Shown here piece after piece: positions 51,423 through 60,512 of a DNA stretch of 64,000 bases (positions are counted from its first letter, which is position 1; each line of letters starts with the position of its first letter). The stretch comes from Pseudomonas oryzihabitans (GTDB taxonomy: Bacteria; Pseudomonadota; Gammaproteobacteria; Pseudomonadales; Pseudomonadaceae). The notes beneath the pieces were generated by a model, which worked only from the letters and a program-made list of their open reading frames with translations, had not been told where the DNA came from and made no database searches. The stretch is from NCBI RefSeq assembly GCF_024652905.1, contig NZ_CP102428.1, positions 2,616,501-2,680,500 on the forward strand. Direction: 5' to 3'. Made by a program: the position numbers and the translations under genes.

Positions 51423-52721
51423 TCAGGCGGGCAACTCGCCGAGAACCTCGCGGTAAAGCCCTTCCAGGCGGGTGCGCAGCTCGTCGTCCAGGGTCTCTTC
51501 GGCCAGGCGCTGGCTGAAGACGTCCAGGGGACTGAGTTCTTCCAGCGTTTCGCGCTGGGTGCCCTGCAGGGTGGGCGCCATCGCGCTGCGTGCGCGCCTG
51601 ACGCGCAGTACCTCCAGCGGCAACTCGGCGACCAGGGCGGAGATGCGTGGCTGCAGATCGGCCAGGTAGTCGTCTCCGGTCACCACCACCTCGGCCCACA
51701 CCGGGCACTCGGGACGGCCATCGGCAGCGGCCTCGATCAGCGCCGCACCCAGGGTATCGAGGCTGCCCTGCACCACGGCCAGGGGCTGGAAACAGGGCAC
51801 CGCCACGGGCGTCACCCGCTCCAGGACGGTACCGAACTCCACCAGCAGAACCTGCTTAGCGCGCTCTTCGTCGAAACTCAGGCACAGTGGCGAGCCGCTG
51901 TAGCGCACCTGCTCCAGGCCGCCGACGCGCTGGGGTCGATGGATATGGCCGAGGGCGATATAGTCCGCCGGCGGAAAGGCGCTGGTGGGAAAGGCGTCGA
52001 GGCTGCCGACGTAGATCTCCCGCACCGACTCGCTAGTGCTGGCGCCCACGGTGGTCAGGTGGCCGGTGGCGATGATCGGCAGGGTCATGCCCAGCTCGGC
52101 GCGGCGCGCCTCCGCCAGACCATGCAATTCGGCATAGTGCCCCTGGATGGCCTGTTGCAGCGCCTGGCGCTTTTCAGCGGCGCTTTGCCCGGCCTGGCTC
52201 TGCACCACGTCCCGCGGGCGGACGAAGGGAATGCCACAGAGCAGCGCGCCGATCTCGCCATCGCGGCGGCGCAACTCCAGCAACTGATCGGCCGGCGTCT
52301 CGCTGACGCAGGGGATCACCCGGGTGTCCAGGCAGGCCAGCAACTCGCGGGACTCGGCCAGCACCGCGGCGGAATCATGGTTGCCGCCCAGCACCACCAG
52401 GCTGGCACCGGTACCACGCAGGGCGACGATGAAACCGTTGTACAGCTCGCGGGCATAGCTCGGCGGCGTGGCGGTATCGAAGATATCTCCCGCCACCAGC
52501 ACCACGTCCACCCCCTGCTCCTCCACCTGGGTGACCAGCCAGGCGAGAAAGGCGCGATGCTCGGCCTCGCGGGTGCGCCCGAGAAAGTGCTGCCCCAGGT
52601 GCCAGTCGGAGGTGTGCAGCAGGCGCAGGCCGCCTTGAGCGGTGGCCTTGCGGGCGCGCCTGGGCTTGGATTTTTCCTCGAGGACAGCGGCGGGCAGATC
52701 GAACAGCGGGAGGTTTTCCAT
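51423..52721 (-). CDS. sbcD: Exonuclease subunit SbcD (Mre11-like nuclease)
   Basis: A 432-residue metallophosphoesterase, the nuclease partner of SbcC. Motifs are present: LHTSDWHLGQ (about residues 35-44), VLVAGDIFDTATPP, VVLGGNHDS, ATGHLTTVG and ALGHIHRPQ. About 32 residues precede the usual start (MENLPLFDLPAAVLEEKSKP, then a basic stretch); there is no start codon closer to LRLLHTSDW, so the extension seems real. The gene is separated from sbcC by roughly 2.5 kb of other genes, though all minus-strand genes between could still be read together. Confidence 0.94.
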   Translation of the reverse strand: MENLPLFDLPAAVLEEKSKPRRARKATAQGGLRLLHTSDWHLGQHFLGRTREAEHRAFLAWLVTQVEEQGVDVVLVAGDIFDTATPPSYARELYNGFIVALRGTGASLVVLGGNHDSAAVLAESRELLACLDTRVIPCVSETPADQLLELRRRDGEIGALLCGIPFVRPRDVVQSQAGQSAAEKRQALQQAIQGHYAELHGLAEARRAELGMTLPIIATGHLTTVGASTSESVREIYVGSLDAFPTSAFPPADYIALGHIHRPQRVGGLEQVRYSGSPLCLSFDEERAKQVLLVEFGTVLERVTPVAVPCFQPLAVVQGSLDTLGAALIEAAADGRPECPVWAEVVVTGDDYLADLQPRISALVAELPLEVLRVRRARSAMAPTLQGTQRETLEELSPLDVFSQRLAEETLDDELRTRLEGLYREVLGELPA

Positions 52722-52810
52722 GGGTATCGGCGGTCAGAGCGGCAAAGAGGCGCAGTATCCTCCTCCTGCTGCACCGAGGGAAATCCGTGCCGGTACGCAC
52801 GGCCGAGCGG

Positions 52811-54001
52811 TCACTCCGCGCAGGGCCGTGCCGCGATTGCCGCATCCCTTTGCAAGCCCAGGGGAAGCAGACTCAGCAGCCCCAGCAGCGCCATCCCCAG
52901 GCCGACCCACAGCGGCGCGCGCAGGCCCTGACCGGCATCGATGGCCGCGCCACCGGCCCAGGCGCCTACCGCCAGGCCCGCGGTGATCACCGAGGTGTGC
53001 AGGGTATTGACCAGGGGGCCTGGCGTGGCCGCGGCCATGACCCGAGCGACCATGGCCGGGTTGAGCGCCACCCCGGTCAGGCCGATCAGGGTCAGGGCCA
53101 GGAGGCTGGGCGCGGCGCTGTCAGCGCAGCCGACGAACAGGGCGAAGCCCAGCGCCAGCACCGCCAGGCCGACGCCCTGTACCCTCAGGGTATGGCGATC
53201 GGCCAGCCGGCCCACCAGCAGATTGCCCAGCACATTGGCGAGGCCATAGCCCATCAGCAACCAGGGAATGGTGGTGGGCGCGAAACCCGTCACCTGGATG
53301 AGGATGGGCGAGAAGTAGCTGAAGCCGGCGAAGGTCGCACCGATGATCAGGCCGCTGGTGAGGTAGGCCGCCCAGAGCCGGGCACTGACCAGGGTATCCA
53401 GTTCTCCGCGCAACTGTCCGGCCGCGCGCGCCGGTGAGCGGGGCACGCACAGACCGACCAGCAGGGTGCAGCAGGCCGCCAGCAGGGCGACCGCCCAGAA
53501 GCTGGCGCGCCAGCCGGCCTGTTGCTCGATCAATACCGTACCCGGCACGCCAAACACCGGAGCCAGCATGAGGCCGGACAGGATCAGCGAGGCGGCCCGA
53601 CCGCGACGATCCGGCGTGACCAGGTTGGCGCCCAGGGTCAGGCACAGCCCTATGCTGGCGGAGCTGGCGACGCCCATGAGCACCCTGCCTGCTGCCATCA
53701 CCAGATAACTGGCCGCCAGCGCGGCCACCACGGCGCCCACCAGATAGAGCGACAGCAGCCATAGCAGCGCCGACTTTTCCGCCAGGCGCAGGGCCAGCAA
53801 CAGCAGGGTCAGGGGTGGGCCGCCCAAGGCCATGCCCAGGGCATACCAGGAGATCAGATAGCCGATCTGGCCAATGGAGACGCCGAGATCAGCGGCCAAT
53901 GTCGGCATCATGCCGGCGACCATGAATTCGGCGGTGGTCAGCGCGAAGATGGTGAGGGCCAGCAGATAGATGAGACGGGGGATGGCGGGTGGGGCATTCA
54001 T
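52811..54001 (-). CDS. MFS transporter (drug/sugar efflux type)
   Basis: A 396-residue membrane protein with about 12 helices. The opening LLALTIFALTTAEFMVAGMMPTLA and the motif GRLADRHTLRVQGVGL identify the DHA1/arabinose-efflux type of the major facilitator superfamily. The start at MNAPPAIPRLI is preferred; 54 further in-frame residues upstream are Arg/Pro-rich and not hydrophobic, as expected for non-coding GC-rich DNA. The LysR gene on the same strand, 174 bp upstream, may regulate it. Substrate unknown. Confidence 0.88.
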   Translation of the reverse strand: MNAPPAIPRLIYLLALTIFALTTAEFMVAGMMPTLAADLGVSIGQIGYLISWYALGMALGGPPLTLLLLALRLAEKSALLWLLSLYLVGAVVAALAASYLVMAAGRVLMGVASSASIGLCLTLGANLVTPDRRGRAASLILSGLMLAPVFGVPGTVLIEQQAGWRASFWAVALLAACCTLLVGLCVPRSPARAAGQLRGELDTLVSARLWAAYLTSGLIIGATFAGFSYFSPILIQVTGFAPTTIPWLLMGYGLANVLGNLLVGRLADRHTLRVQGVGLAVLALGFALFVGCADSAAPSLLALTLIGLTGVALNPAMVARVMAAATPGPLVNTLHTSVITAGLAVGAWAGGAAIDAGQGLRAPLWVGLGMALLGLLSLLPLGLQRDAAIAARPCAE

Positions 54002-54175
54002 GACAGGCGGAGGATTCCAGAAAAGCGGACAGGAGCGGCTGTAGCGGGCCGGACGGGCGGACTGATCCCGCGTGTCTCGGGGGTGGGGCTGGGTGCGATC
54101 GGTGCCAGGGTTGGCGCACCAAGGGCGGCACCTTAGTGGCTGCGCCGCCGTCCGGTCAAACATGGGGCCGCCGGG

Positions 54176-55036
54176 CTAGATCCGGAAATCCTCGGCGATC
54201 AGCCCGGCCAGAGAGGCGCAGGCGGGGCTGCGTTCGCCCGGTGGCGAGGCCAACCGCAGTTCGTGCACCGGCAGTTGTACAAAGCCCTCCTCCGGCGCCA
54301 ATTCGCGCATCGGCGGGGTCATGCGCGCCCGGTCGGTGATGGCCACGGCCTGGCCCAGTTCGACCGCCGCCTCCAGCGCCGACGAGGCGGCGCTGGTCAC
54401 CACCGCGTGCCAGCGCCGGCCCTGGCGGATCAGCAGATCAATGCCCAACTCGCGATAGCTGCAGCCTTCGCCGTGCAGGGCCAGAGGCACGCTGGCGTCC
54501 GGGCTCAGTTGCAGACCGGGACCGGCGACCCACACCGGCTGGGTATGGCCGAACAGCTGGCCATCCGCCCGGTCGGTGCGCGGCGGCCCCACCAGCAGCG
54601 CCAGGTCTAGCAGCCCTTGGCCAAGCCAGCGGCGGAGCTGGCCGCTATTGCCGGTAAGCACTTCGAGAACGATGCCAGGATGCTCGCCCTGCAGGCGCGG
54701 GAAGACAGCCTTGAGCAGGCGCGCGGCATAGTCCTCGGCCACACCTAGGCGCACCTCGCCCACCACCGGCTGCCCCGTGAGACCGGCGAGGATGCGGTCG
54801 TGGGCCTGCAGCAGCTCGGCGGTCTCCAGCAGTACGCGACGTCCGAGCGGGGTCAGGGTCACGGCCTGGTTGTCGCGTTCGAACAACCGGCCGCCGGTCT
54901 GCTCTTCCAGCCGGCGGATCTGGCTGCTCACCGCCGAGGGGCTGCGGTTGAGCTGCAGCGAGGCGGCGCGAAACTGCCCCAGCCGGACGATGGTATGGAA
55001 GGTGCGCAGGACGTCGATATCGAGGGAAGCAGGCAT
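54176..55036 (-). CDS. LysR-family transcriptional regulator
   Basis: A 286-residue regulator with an N-terminal winged HTH (LDIDVLRTFHTIVRLGQFRAA, then AVSSQIRRLEEQTGGRLFER) and a C-terminal periplasmic-binding-like effector domain starting near GEVRLGVAEDYAARLLK. Length is slightly short for the family but complete. It is divergent from an EamA exporter 97 bp away and upstream of an MFS gene, so either may be its target. Effector unknown. Confidence 0.93.
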   Translation of the reverse strand: MPASLDIDVLRTFHTIVRLGQFRAASLQLNRSPSAVSSQIRRLEEQTGGRLFERDNQAVTLTPLGRRVLLETAELLQAHDRILAGLTGQPVVGEVRLGVAEDYAARLLKAVFPRLQGEHPGIVLEVLTGNSGQLRRWLGQGLLDLALLVGPPRTDRADGQLFGHTQPVWVAGPGLQLSPDASVPLALHGEGCSYRELGIDLLIRQGRRWHAVVTSAASSALEAAVELGQAVAITDRARMTPPMRELAPEEGFVQLPVHELRLASPPGERSPACASLAGLIAEDFRI

Positions 55037-55133
55037 GATGCACCTTTATCGAAGAATAGCTGCATGTAATGTCGTTTGATTGTATTACCACCCCGGTCCA
55101 GGCTCAAGGCATCCCGTCACCTGGAGTCCGGTC
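55037..55133. promoter_or_regulatory. Divergent LysR/EamA promoter region with possible operator
   Basis: The 97-bp gap contains GTAAT (55066-55070), 13 bp, ATTAC (55084-55088), an inverted repeat of LysR-operator dimensions. The T-N11-A core is not perfect. It lies about 45 bp upstream of the EamA start codon. Confidence 0.4.
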
Positions 55134-56033
55134 ATGTCCCTTAAGCTGTCTTCTGCGTTGTTGCGTCAATTCGCCCTGGTGCTGTGCTGGAGCGCCGGTT
55201 TCGTCGGTTATCGCTATGCAGCGGACCAGGCCCCTACCCTGCTGGTGACCTTCTGGCGCCTGCTGCTGGCCGCCCTGCTGTTGCTGCCGTTCGCCTGGAC
55301 CGAGGTGCGGCGATTACCCCTGAAGATCATTGGCCAGCAGGCGAGTATTGGCGTCCTGGCCTTCGCCGGAGTGGTAGGGCCGGCGGCCAAGGCCATCGAA
55401 TTGGGTGTCTCACCTGGGTTGGCGGCGCTGCTCTCGGATCTGTCGCCGCTGCTGGTGGCCCTGGGCTGCTGCCTGCTGCCGGGCCAGCGTACCAACGGAC
55501 GTCAGTGGCTCGGCCTGGGACTGGGCCTGACCGGGGTCCTGCTCGCGACCGGCGCCGGACTGGGGCTGGGCGTGGCGCCTGCCTGGGCCTATGCCCTGCC
55601 CCTGGGCAGCGCCCTGGCCCTGGCGCTGGCGACCCTGGTGCAGAGTCGCCTGCCGCCCAGTCGCCTGGCCCTGCGGACCCAGCTGTTCATCCAGCTCGCA
55701 GCCAGTAGCCTGGTGATGCTGGGAGTGGCCGGAGTGGAAGGCCCGCTGACTCCACCGCTGACCCTTGGCTTCGCCCTGGCGGTTCTGTGGCTGCTGATCC
55801 CGACCCTGCTCGGCTTCGGCCTCTACTGGCTGTGCCTGCGCCAGGGCAGCCCCCAGGCGGTGAGTGGCGCCCTCTATCTCAGCCCGCCGGTGGCGCTGCT
55901 GTGGGCCTGGGCCTGCTTCGACGAACCTCTGGCCCCGGGCATGCTGCTCGGCCTGCTGTTCGCCCTGGCGGGGCTGCTGTGCCTGAATGCGGCGGAGCGG
56001 AGCGGCCGCCTGGAGCCGGCGCTGGGCAGATGA
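55134..56033 (+). CDS. DMT-superfamily (EamA) transporter
   Basis: A 299-residue membrane protein with ten hydrophobic segments in two EamA repeats: LVLCWSAGFVGYRYAADQAP in helix 1, VSPGLAALLSDLSPLLVALGCCLLPGQR at the end of repeat one and ALYLSPPVALLWAWACFDEPL at the end of repeat two. The ATG at 55134 follows a GGAG site and gives the typical N-terminus; 18 upstream in-frame residues lie in the promoter. It is probably controlled by the divergent LysR gene. Substrate unknown. Confidence 0.87.
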   Translation: MSLKLSSALLRQFALVLCWSAGFVGYRYAADQAPTLLVTFWRLLLAALLLLPFAWTEVRRLPLKIIGQQASIGVLAFAGVVGPAAKAIELGVSPGLAALLSDLSPLLVALGCCLLPGQRTNGRQWLGLGLGLTGVLLATGAGLGLGVAPAWAYALPLGSALALALATLVQSRLPPSRLALRTQLFIQLAASSLVMLGVAGVEGPLTPPLTLGFALAVLWLLIPTLLGFGLYWLCLRQGSPQAVSGALYLSPPVALLWAWACFDEPLAPGMLLGLLFALAGLLCLNAAERSGRLEPALGR

Positions 56034-56048
56034 GGGTCTCCAGAACGC

Positions 56049-56098
56049 GATGCTGACGGCTGTCAGCATCGTCATGCGCCTCGTTCGATACGAGGCGC
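56049..56098. terminator. Two consecutive hairpins between convergent genes
   Basis: The perfect stems GATGCTGAC/GTCAGCATC (56049-56070) and GCGCCTCG/CGAGGCGC (56076-56098) lie just after the EamA stop codon and before the convergent 51-aa gene's stop. Neither has a good T run, so termination strength is uncertain. Confidence 0.55.
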
Positions 56099-56106
56099 GC
56101 CCATGC

Positions 56107-56262
56107 TCACTCCTTTTCGTCAGCCTGCTCGTCGTGATCCTTGAGCGCAGGCTTCTTACCTGGTTGCGGCGCGTGCTCGGCATCGGGGGCGATGTCCTCA
56201 CCATGATGCTTTTTTTCTTGCTGCACTTTCTTGTCGTGAGCGACGTTGCGTGGATCGGTCAT
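56107..56262 (-). CDS. Small highly charged protein (51 aa)
   Basis: The ATG is preceded by AAGGAAAT. The product begins MTDPRNVAHDKKVQQEKKHH and continues with an Asp/Glu/Lys-rich, hydrophobic-poor tail ending DEQADEKE. It has no Cys and no hydrophobic segment and is probably disordered. Similar tiny charged proteins occur in other pseudomonads. Function unknown. Confidence 0.65.
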   Translation of the reverse strand: MTDPRNVAHDKKVQQEKKHHGEDIAPDAEHAPQPGKKPALKDHDEQADEKE

Positions 56263-56448
56263 GGGATTTCCTTGGCTTGGTAGGTCGTTCGGATCCCCAT
56301 CGACGCATCATGCGGGCAGTGTTGCACCGGGGGTGATGTTTCGAGCGGGACGGCGCGCAGCCGTTCCAGCGCACCGACGAAACACTCTGAAGTAGGCCAT
56401 GCAGGCGTTTTCTCGACGGTTGTCATTGCCTGGCGGCGTACCGGCAGG

Positions 56449-57462
56449 CTAGTACTTCAACCGCCGCTCCTTGGACGGCGGATAGCCGAAGTAGGCCGAG
56501 TATCTCTTGCTGAAGTGGGTGACCGAGGTGAAGCCGCAGGCCACCGCCACCTCCAGCACCGACAGGGTGGAATGCTGCAGCAGGCGCCGCCCTTCGGTGA
56601 TGCGCAACTCCAGGTAGTAGCGCATGGGCGCGGTGTCGAGCTGCTCGCGGAACAGCCGCTCGACCTGGCGCCGCGAGCGGCCGGCGTAGTCGCACAGTTG
56701 CTCGATGGTCAGGGGCTCCTCGATGTTGGCCTCCATCAGGGTCACCACCTCGCGCAGCGGCGGGGTCATCTGCACCTTGAGCGTCGGATTGACCTGGCGG
56801 AAGCGCGATTCCTCGAAGGCCAGGATATTGACCAGGCCATCGGCCAGAGCGCTGCCGCACTGGGCGCCGATCCATTCGAGAAAGAGGTGGAAGGCGCCGC
56901 TGGGGCTGGCGGCGGTAAGGCGGTCACGATCCAGCACATGGCTTTCCGCCGAGGTCTTGCAACCACGCACCCGCTCGCTGAAGGCGCCGCGGTGCTCGGG
57001 ATGGATGGCGCAGCGATAGCCGTCCAGTACCCCGGCCTGACCCAGTTGCCAGGCGCCATTCCACAGGCCGCACAGGGTGACCTGCTGCTTGGCGGCGCGC
57101 AGCAGCAGCGCCTTGAGCCGCGGATCCAGCTCCAGCGGTGTCCGCAGCCCGCCGCAGACCACCAGCAGGTCGAAGCGGGCCTGCTCCACGGCGCGGTAGT
57201 CGCCATCCGGACGGATGACGATGCCGAGGTCGCTGAGCACCTCGGCGCCGGTCGGGCTGTAGGTCTGGGTGGCGAAGGTCCCGGCGGCCAGCAGGTTGGC
57301 GGTCACCAGGGTATCCAGCGCCTGGGTGAAGGACGGCAGGGAGAAGTGATCGAGCAGGATGAAGCCGACCAGCCGGGAAAACTCCGGTCGCGGCCGCGTC
57401 GACTGCAACTGCAGGTAGTTCTTGCCCTGGATACCGCTACCAAAGGTTCTTGAATCGATCAC
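56449..57462 (-). CDS. GlxA/AraC-type regulator with DJ-1/PfpI-like domain
   Basis: A 337-residue activator of the GlxA type, as in the Pseudomonas GbdR/CdhR/ArgR group that controls betaine, carnitine and arginine catabolism. Residues about 28-200 form a class-I glutamine-amidotransferase-like sensor (LVGFILLDHFSLPSFTQALD, LLVVCGG, LCGLWNGAWQLGQAGVLDGY). The C-terminal 100 residues hold the AraC HTH pair (EQLCDYAGRSRRQVERLFRE and VAVACGFTSVTHFSKRYSAYFG). Adjacent to the Rieske oxygenase gene on the same strand, it is a likely regulator of that locus. Confidence 0.93.
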   Translation of the reverse strand: MIDSRTFGSGIQGKNYLQLQSTRPRPEFSRLVGFILLDHFSLPSFTQALDTLVTANLLAAGTFATQTYSPTGAEVLSDLGIVIRPDGDYRAVEQARFDLLVVCGGLRTPLELDPRLKALLLRAAKQQVTLCGLWNGAWQLGQAGVLDGYRCAIHPEHRGAFSERVRGCKTSAESHVLDRDRLTAASPSGAFHLFLEWIGAQCGSALADGLVNILAFEESRFRQVNPTLKVQMTPPLREVVTLMEANIEEPLTIEQLCDYAGRSRRQVERLFREQLDTAPMRYYLELRITEGRRLLQHSTLSVLEVAVACGFTSVTHFSKRYSAYFGYPPSKERRLKY

Positions 57463-57603
57463 GCTTTGCTGCCTTCTCCGACCTTGGGCTCATGCTAGCC
57501 GAAAGCTGCGTTCTCGCCTGGCGAGAGAACCGCCACCAACCTTGTCGCAAGCGACCTGCTCCGTGCGCCCATCGCGTTGTGGACGGGCACCCGACTGGCG
57601 CAA

Positions 57604-58839
57604 TCAGCCTACCGATTTCAGCGGGATCGGCCCCCGCAACCGTTCCAGCATGGTCGCGCAGTACCAGTCGTCGAACTGGCAGACGCCGTTCTCGGCGACT
57701 TCCGAGTAAGGGCCGGGCTCGTAGGACGGCGAATTCACCCCGGCCTGGGTGCCTTCCACCAGCCGGCGATCCTGGTCGTTGGTGGCGATCCAGACCTTGG
57801 TCAGGCGCTCCAGGTCATAGTCCACCCCTTCCACGGCGGACTCGGGCACCAGCCACTTGGTGGTCACCAGGGTTTCGTTGGGGCCGAGTGGCAACACGCG
57901 GAAACTCAGGGCGTGGTCGCCGAGGAAGTGGTTCCAGGTGGAGGGGTAGTTGAAGTACAGCAATGCGCCGATGTCCGGCTCGCCACTCTGGTCCAGGCGC
58001 CCGGCCACGGCTGGCTTGCCGTCCAGGGTGTAGCTCACCGCACCGGCCGACAGTGGGATGCGGGTCATGCGGAAGCGGCCATGAATGTCCATCACCAGCT
58101 TGCTCGGCATCCCGGCGCGCTCGCAGCGGGCCCAATGGGCGGCCAGCTCGGGATCGTCCTCGCTACCGACGCCGGCCACCGAGAGGTTCTCGACGAAGGA
58201 GTTCATCAACTCAGGATGAGTGCCGTCGCAGTGGTAGCACTCGCGGTTGTTCTCGAATACCAGCTTCCAGTTGCCGCGCTCGATCAGGTCGGACGTGAAG
58301 GCGACCTTGCAGTGGTCGAGGAAGTGCGGCGCGATGAAGGGTTTGACCGCCGCGCGGAAGGATTCGAAGTCCGGCGCCTTGGCCGCGACGCAGACATAAA
58401 TGAAGCTTTCCACCACCTCGACATGTACCGGCTTGAGGCCGTATTGGGTCTTGTCGAAATCGGCACCCATGTTGCCGGCGAACAGCAGGTTGCCGTCCAG
58501 CTCGTAGGTCCACTTGTGATAGGGGCAGACCAGTTTGGCCGCTTTGCCCCGCTCGTGCTCGCAGACCTTGGCGCCGCGATGGCGACAGGCGTTGTGGAAG
58601 GCGCGCACCTGGCCGTCCTTGCTGCGCACCACCGCCACTGGATAGTCGCCGATCTGCAGGGTGAAGTACTGGCCGGGCTTGGCAATCTCGAAGGTGTGAC
58701 CGGCGAAGACCCAATCGCGGTGCCAGAGCTGTTCGAGATCCTGGCGATAGACATCGGGATCGCTGTACAGCTCGCGGGGCAGCGAGTGCCGGGGTTGGCG
58801 TTGCGCGATCAGGTCGATGACGGCTTGCGTGGGGGTCAT
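57604..58839 (-). CDS. Rieske oxygenase alpha subunit (betaine/quaternary-amine monooxygenase-like)
   Basis: A 411-residue ring-hydroxylating-type oxygenase. The [2Fe-2S] Rieske ligands are Cys85/His87 (NACRHRGAKVC) and Cys105/His108 (CPYHKW). The mononuclear iron site begins at NNRECYHCDGTHPELM. The family includes glycine betaine monooxygenase GbcA, carnitine oxygenase CntA and stachydrine demethylase, which demethylate or cleave quaternary amines; this protein is closest in feel to GbcA, but the substrate is not certain. No reductase partner (GbcB-type) is visible in the window, so electrons may come from a protein encoded elsewhere. Confidence 0.9.
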   Translation of the reverse strand: MTPTQAVIDLIAQRQPRHSLPRELYSDPDVYRQDLEQLWHRDWVFAGHTFEIAKPGQYFTLQIGDYPVAVVRSKDGQVRAFHNACRHRGAKVCEHERGKAAKLVCPYHKWTYELDGNLLFAGNMGADFDKTQYGLKPVHVEVVESFIYVCVAAKAPDFESFRAAVKPFIAPHFLDHCKVAFTSDLIERGNWKLVFENNRECYHCDGTHPELMNSFVENLSVAGVGSEDDPELAAHWARCERAGMPSKLVMDIHGRFRMTRIPLSAGAVSYTLDGKPAVAGRLDQSGEPDIGALLYFNYPSTWNHFLGDHALSFRVLPLGPNETLVTTKWLVPESAVEGVDYDLERLTKVWIATNDQDRRLVEGTQAGVNSPSYEPGPYSEVAENGVCQFDDWYCATMLERLRGPIPLKSVG

Positions 58840-59060
58840 GGTCAGGTGTCCTCAAAAGTCAGGTCGAGAGCGGAGTCGGTTGGGCTGTTGTTGTTCTTGG
58901 ACGGCGCAGCGACGCTCGAAACGCAAGGGCGGTCGTCGCGGACTGGCAGGCGACGAGGCAGGCCTGAGGTGGCTTCGGGGATACGCTGATGGTCGCAGCC
59001 TAGGCCGCGGCCCGCCCCCGTCACAAACGACATTTCGGGCGGGCAAAGCATGCGCTGGGG

Positions 59061-60404
59061 TTATCGATCCCAGGGGATGAACAGCGGCGCCAAGGCCTCG
59101 ATGGCCAGGGGCGAATGCTCCAGTTCCAGCACGGCACGCTTCAGCTCGGCACGGGCGCCGGCAGCGAGGTTCTGCCCGGCGAACAGCTCGAACTTGGCCT
59201 CGATATCGGCCAGGGTCAGCGGTTGCTGCGGATCGCCCAGGGCCGCGGTGATGGGTGAGGTGAAGACTTCGCCATTGCTCAGGCGCACGGTCACCCGCGA
59301 GAGGATCTCCTCCGGGAAGCGCGCCGACAGGTCCGCCGCTTCGACGATCTCGATCCGTGCGCTCACCGCGAGGATGTCCGGCGCGTCGATCGCCGCCCCG
59401 GTGACCTCTTGCGGTCCGACCCGACCTCGGGCGATCAGCGCCGCCAGCGGGAAGGCCAGGGCGTACTGGGCCTCGTCAGCGTTAGCCGGGCGCTGCCCCT
59501 GCAGGCAACTGGACTCCTGGAAGGTCTCCACCCGCACGCTGGCCACCGACTCAGCGCAGAGCTGCGGATGCTCGGCGCGCAGCCGGGTCATGGCGGTGAG
59601 CGCCGGCTGCGCCCAGCGACACACGGGCCAGGGCTTGAAGTACTGGGCATCGATCTCCCAGCGGTGGCCCAGGTCGCGCCAGAAAGGACTGGCGGACTCG
59701 GCTTCGAGGGTTTCCGCCGGCGCCCCGGTGACGCCCTCGCGGGCCAGCAGCAGGGCATTGAGGCCGTTATAGGCGCCGGCGCCATGGGCATCGCGCAGCA
59801 TGGTGGGATGCTCGATCAGCCGCATCATCGGGCAACGAGCCGCGAAGTATTCGGCGATCCCCAGGGCATGGCGAAAGGTGGTCTCGTCCAGCCCCAGCAG
59901 GCGGGCTCCGCCACAGACCACGCCAAGGCCGGAGAAGCCACCGGAGGCATGGTAGGTCGGCGAGGTGGCCATCAGGGCGACGCCCGCGCGCAGACCGGTC
60001 TCGTAGCCGAGGCACAGGGCTTCGAGCAGCTCGCGGCCACTGATCGTCCGCCCCTGGGCGTGCAGGGCGTCGGCCAGGGCCAGCAGCGCTGGGACCACGG
60101 TGGCGCCGGCATGGCCCTTGGAGGTGAAGTGGCCTTCGTGGGCGTCCAGGCTGTCGGCGGTGAAACCGCCCGCCCAGCCCGCGCCCAGCAGATTCACCGG
60201 GGTGCCATCGAAGGGCAACCGGGCAAGGAACTCGCCGCCGGGATAGTGCTTGCGCGCATAGCCATAGAGGGTCTGGCTGGTAGCGTTGGAGACCGCCCCG
60301 GCCATGGTGCCGAGGATGTCCAGCAGGCTCTTCTGCAGGATCGCCCGGGTAGGGGCGGGTACCTGGTCGAGGGAGAAGGCTTGGCAAAAGGCGTATAGCG
60401 ACAT
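59061..60404 (-). CDS. MmgE/PrpD family protein
   Basis: A 447-residue protein of the 2-methylcitrate dehydratase/cis-aconitate decarboxylase superfamily. The ATG for MSLYAFCQAFSLDQVPAPTR follows an AAGGAG site. Family features include GTMAGAVSNATSQTLYGYAR, DAHEGHFTSKGHAGATVVPALLALAD and GYETGLRAGVALM, with the lid domain in the C-terminal third. Substrates in the family vary widely. Its position between a Rieske oxygenase and a LysR gene suggests it works on a product of quaternary-amine catabolism, but this is inference. Confidence 0.92.
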   Translation of the reverse strand: MSLYAFCQAFSLDQVPAPTRAILQKSLLDILGTMAGAVSNATSQTLYGYARKHYPGGEFLARLPFDGTPVNLLGAGWAGGFTADSLDAHEGHFTSKGHAGATVVPALLALADALHAQGRTISGRELLEALCLGYETGLRAGVALMATSPTYHASGGFSGLGVVCGGARLLGLDETTFRHALGIAEYFAARCPMMRLIEHPTMLRDAHGAGAYNGLNALLLAREGVTGAPAETLEAESASPFWRDLGHRWEIDAQYFKPWPVCRWAQPALTAMTRLRAEHPQLCAESVASVRVETFQESSCLQGQRPANADEAQYALAFPLAALIARGRVGPQEVTGAAIDAPDILAVSARIEIVEAADLSARFPEEILSRVTVRLSNGEVFTSPITAALGDPQQPLTLADIEAKFELFAGQNLAAGARAELKRAVLELEHSPLAIEALAPLFIPWDR

Positions 60405-60512
60405 TCGCGGGCTCCTTGTTGTTGTCTGCCGAAGTCGGCCGTCAACAGACAATGAGTCAGGGTCACGCCGCAGCTCCAACGACCTTTTCGCCGGGAAAAG
60501 GATAACCGCAGG

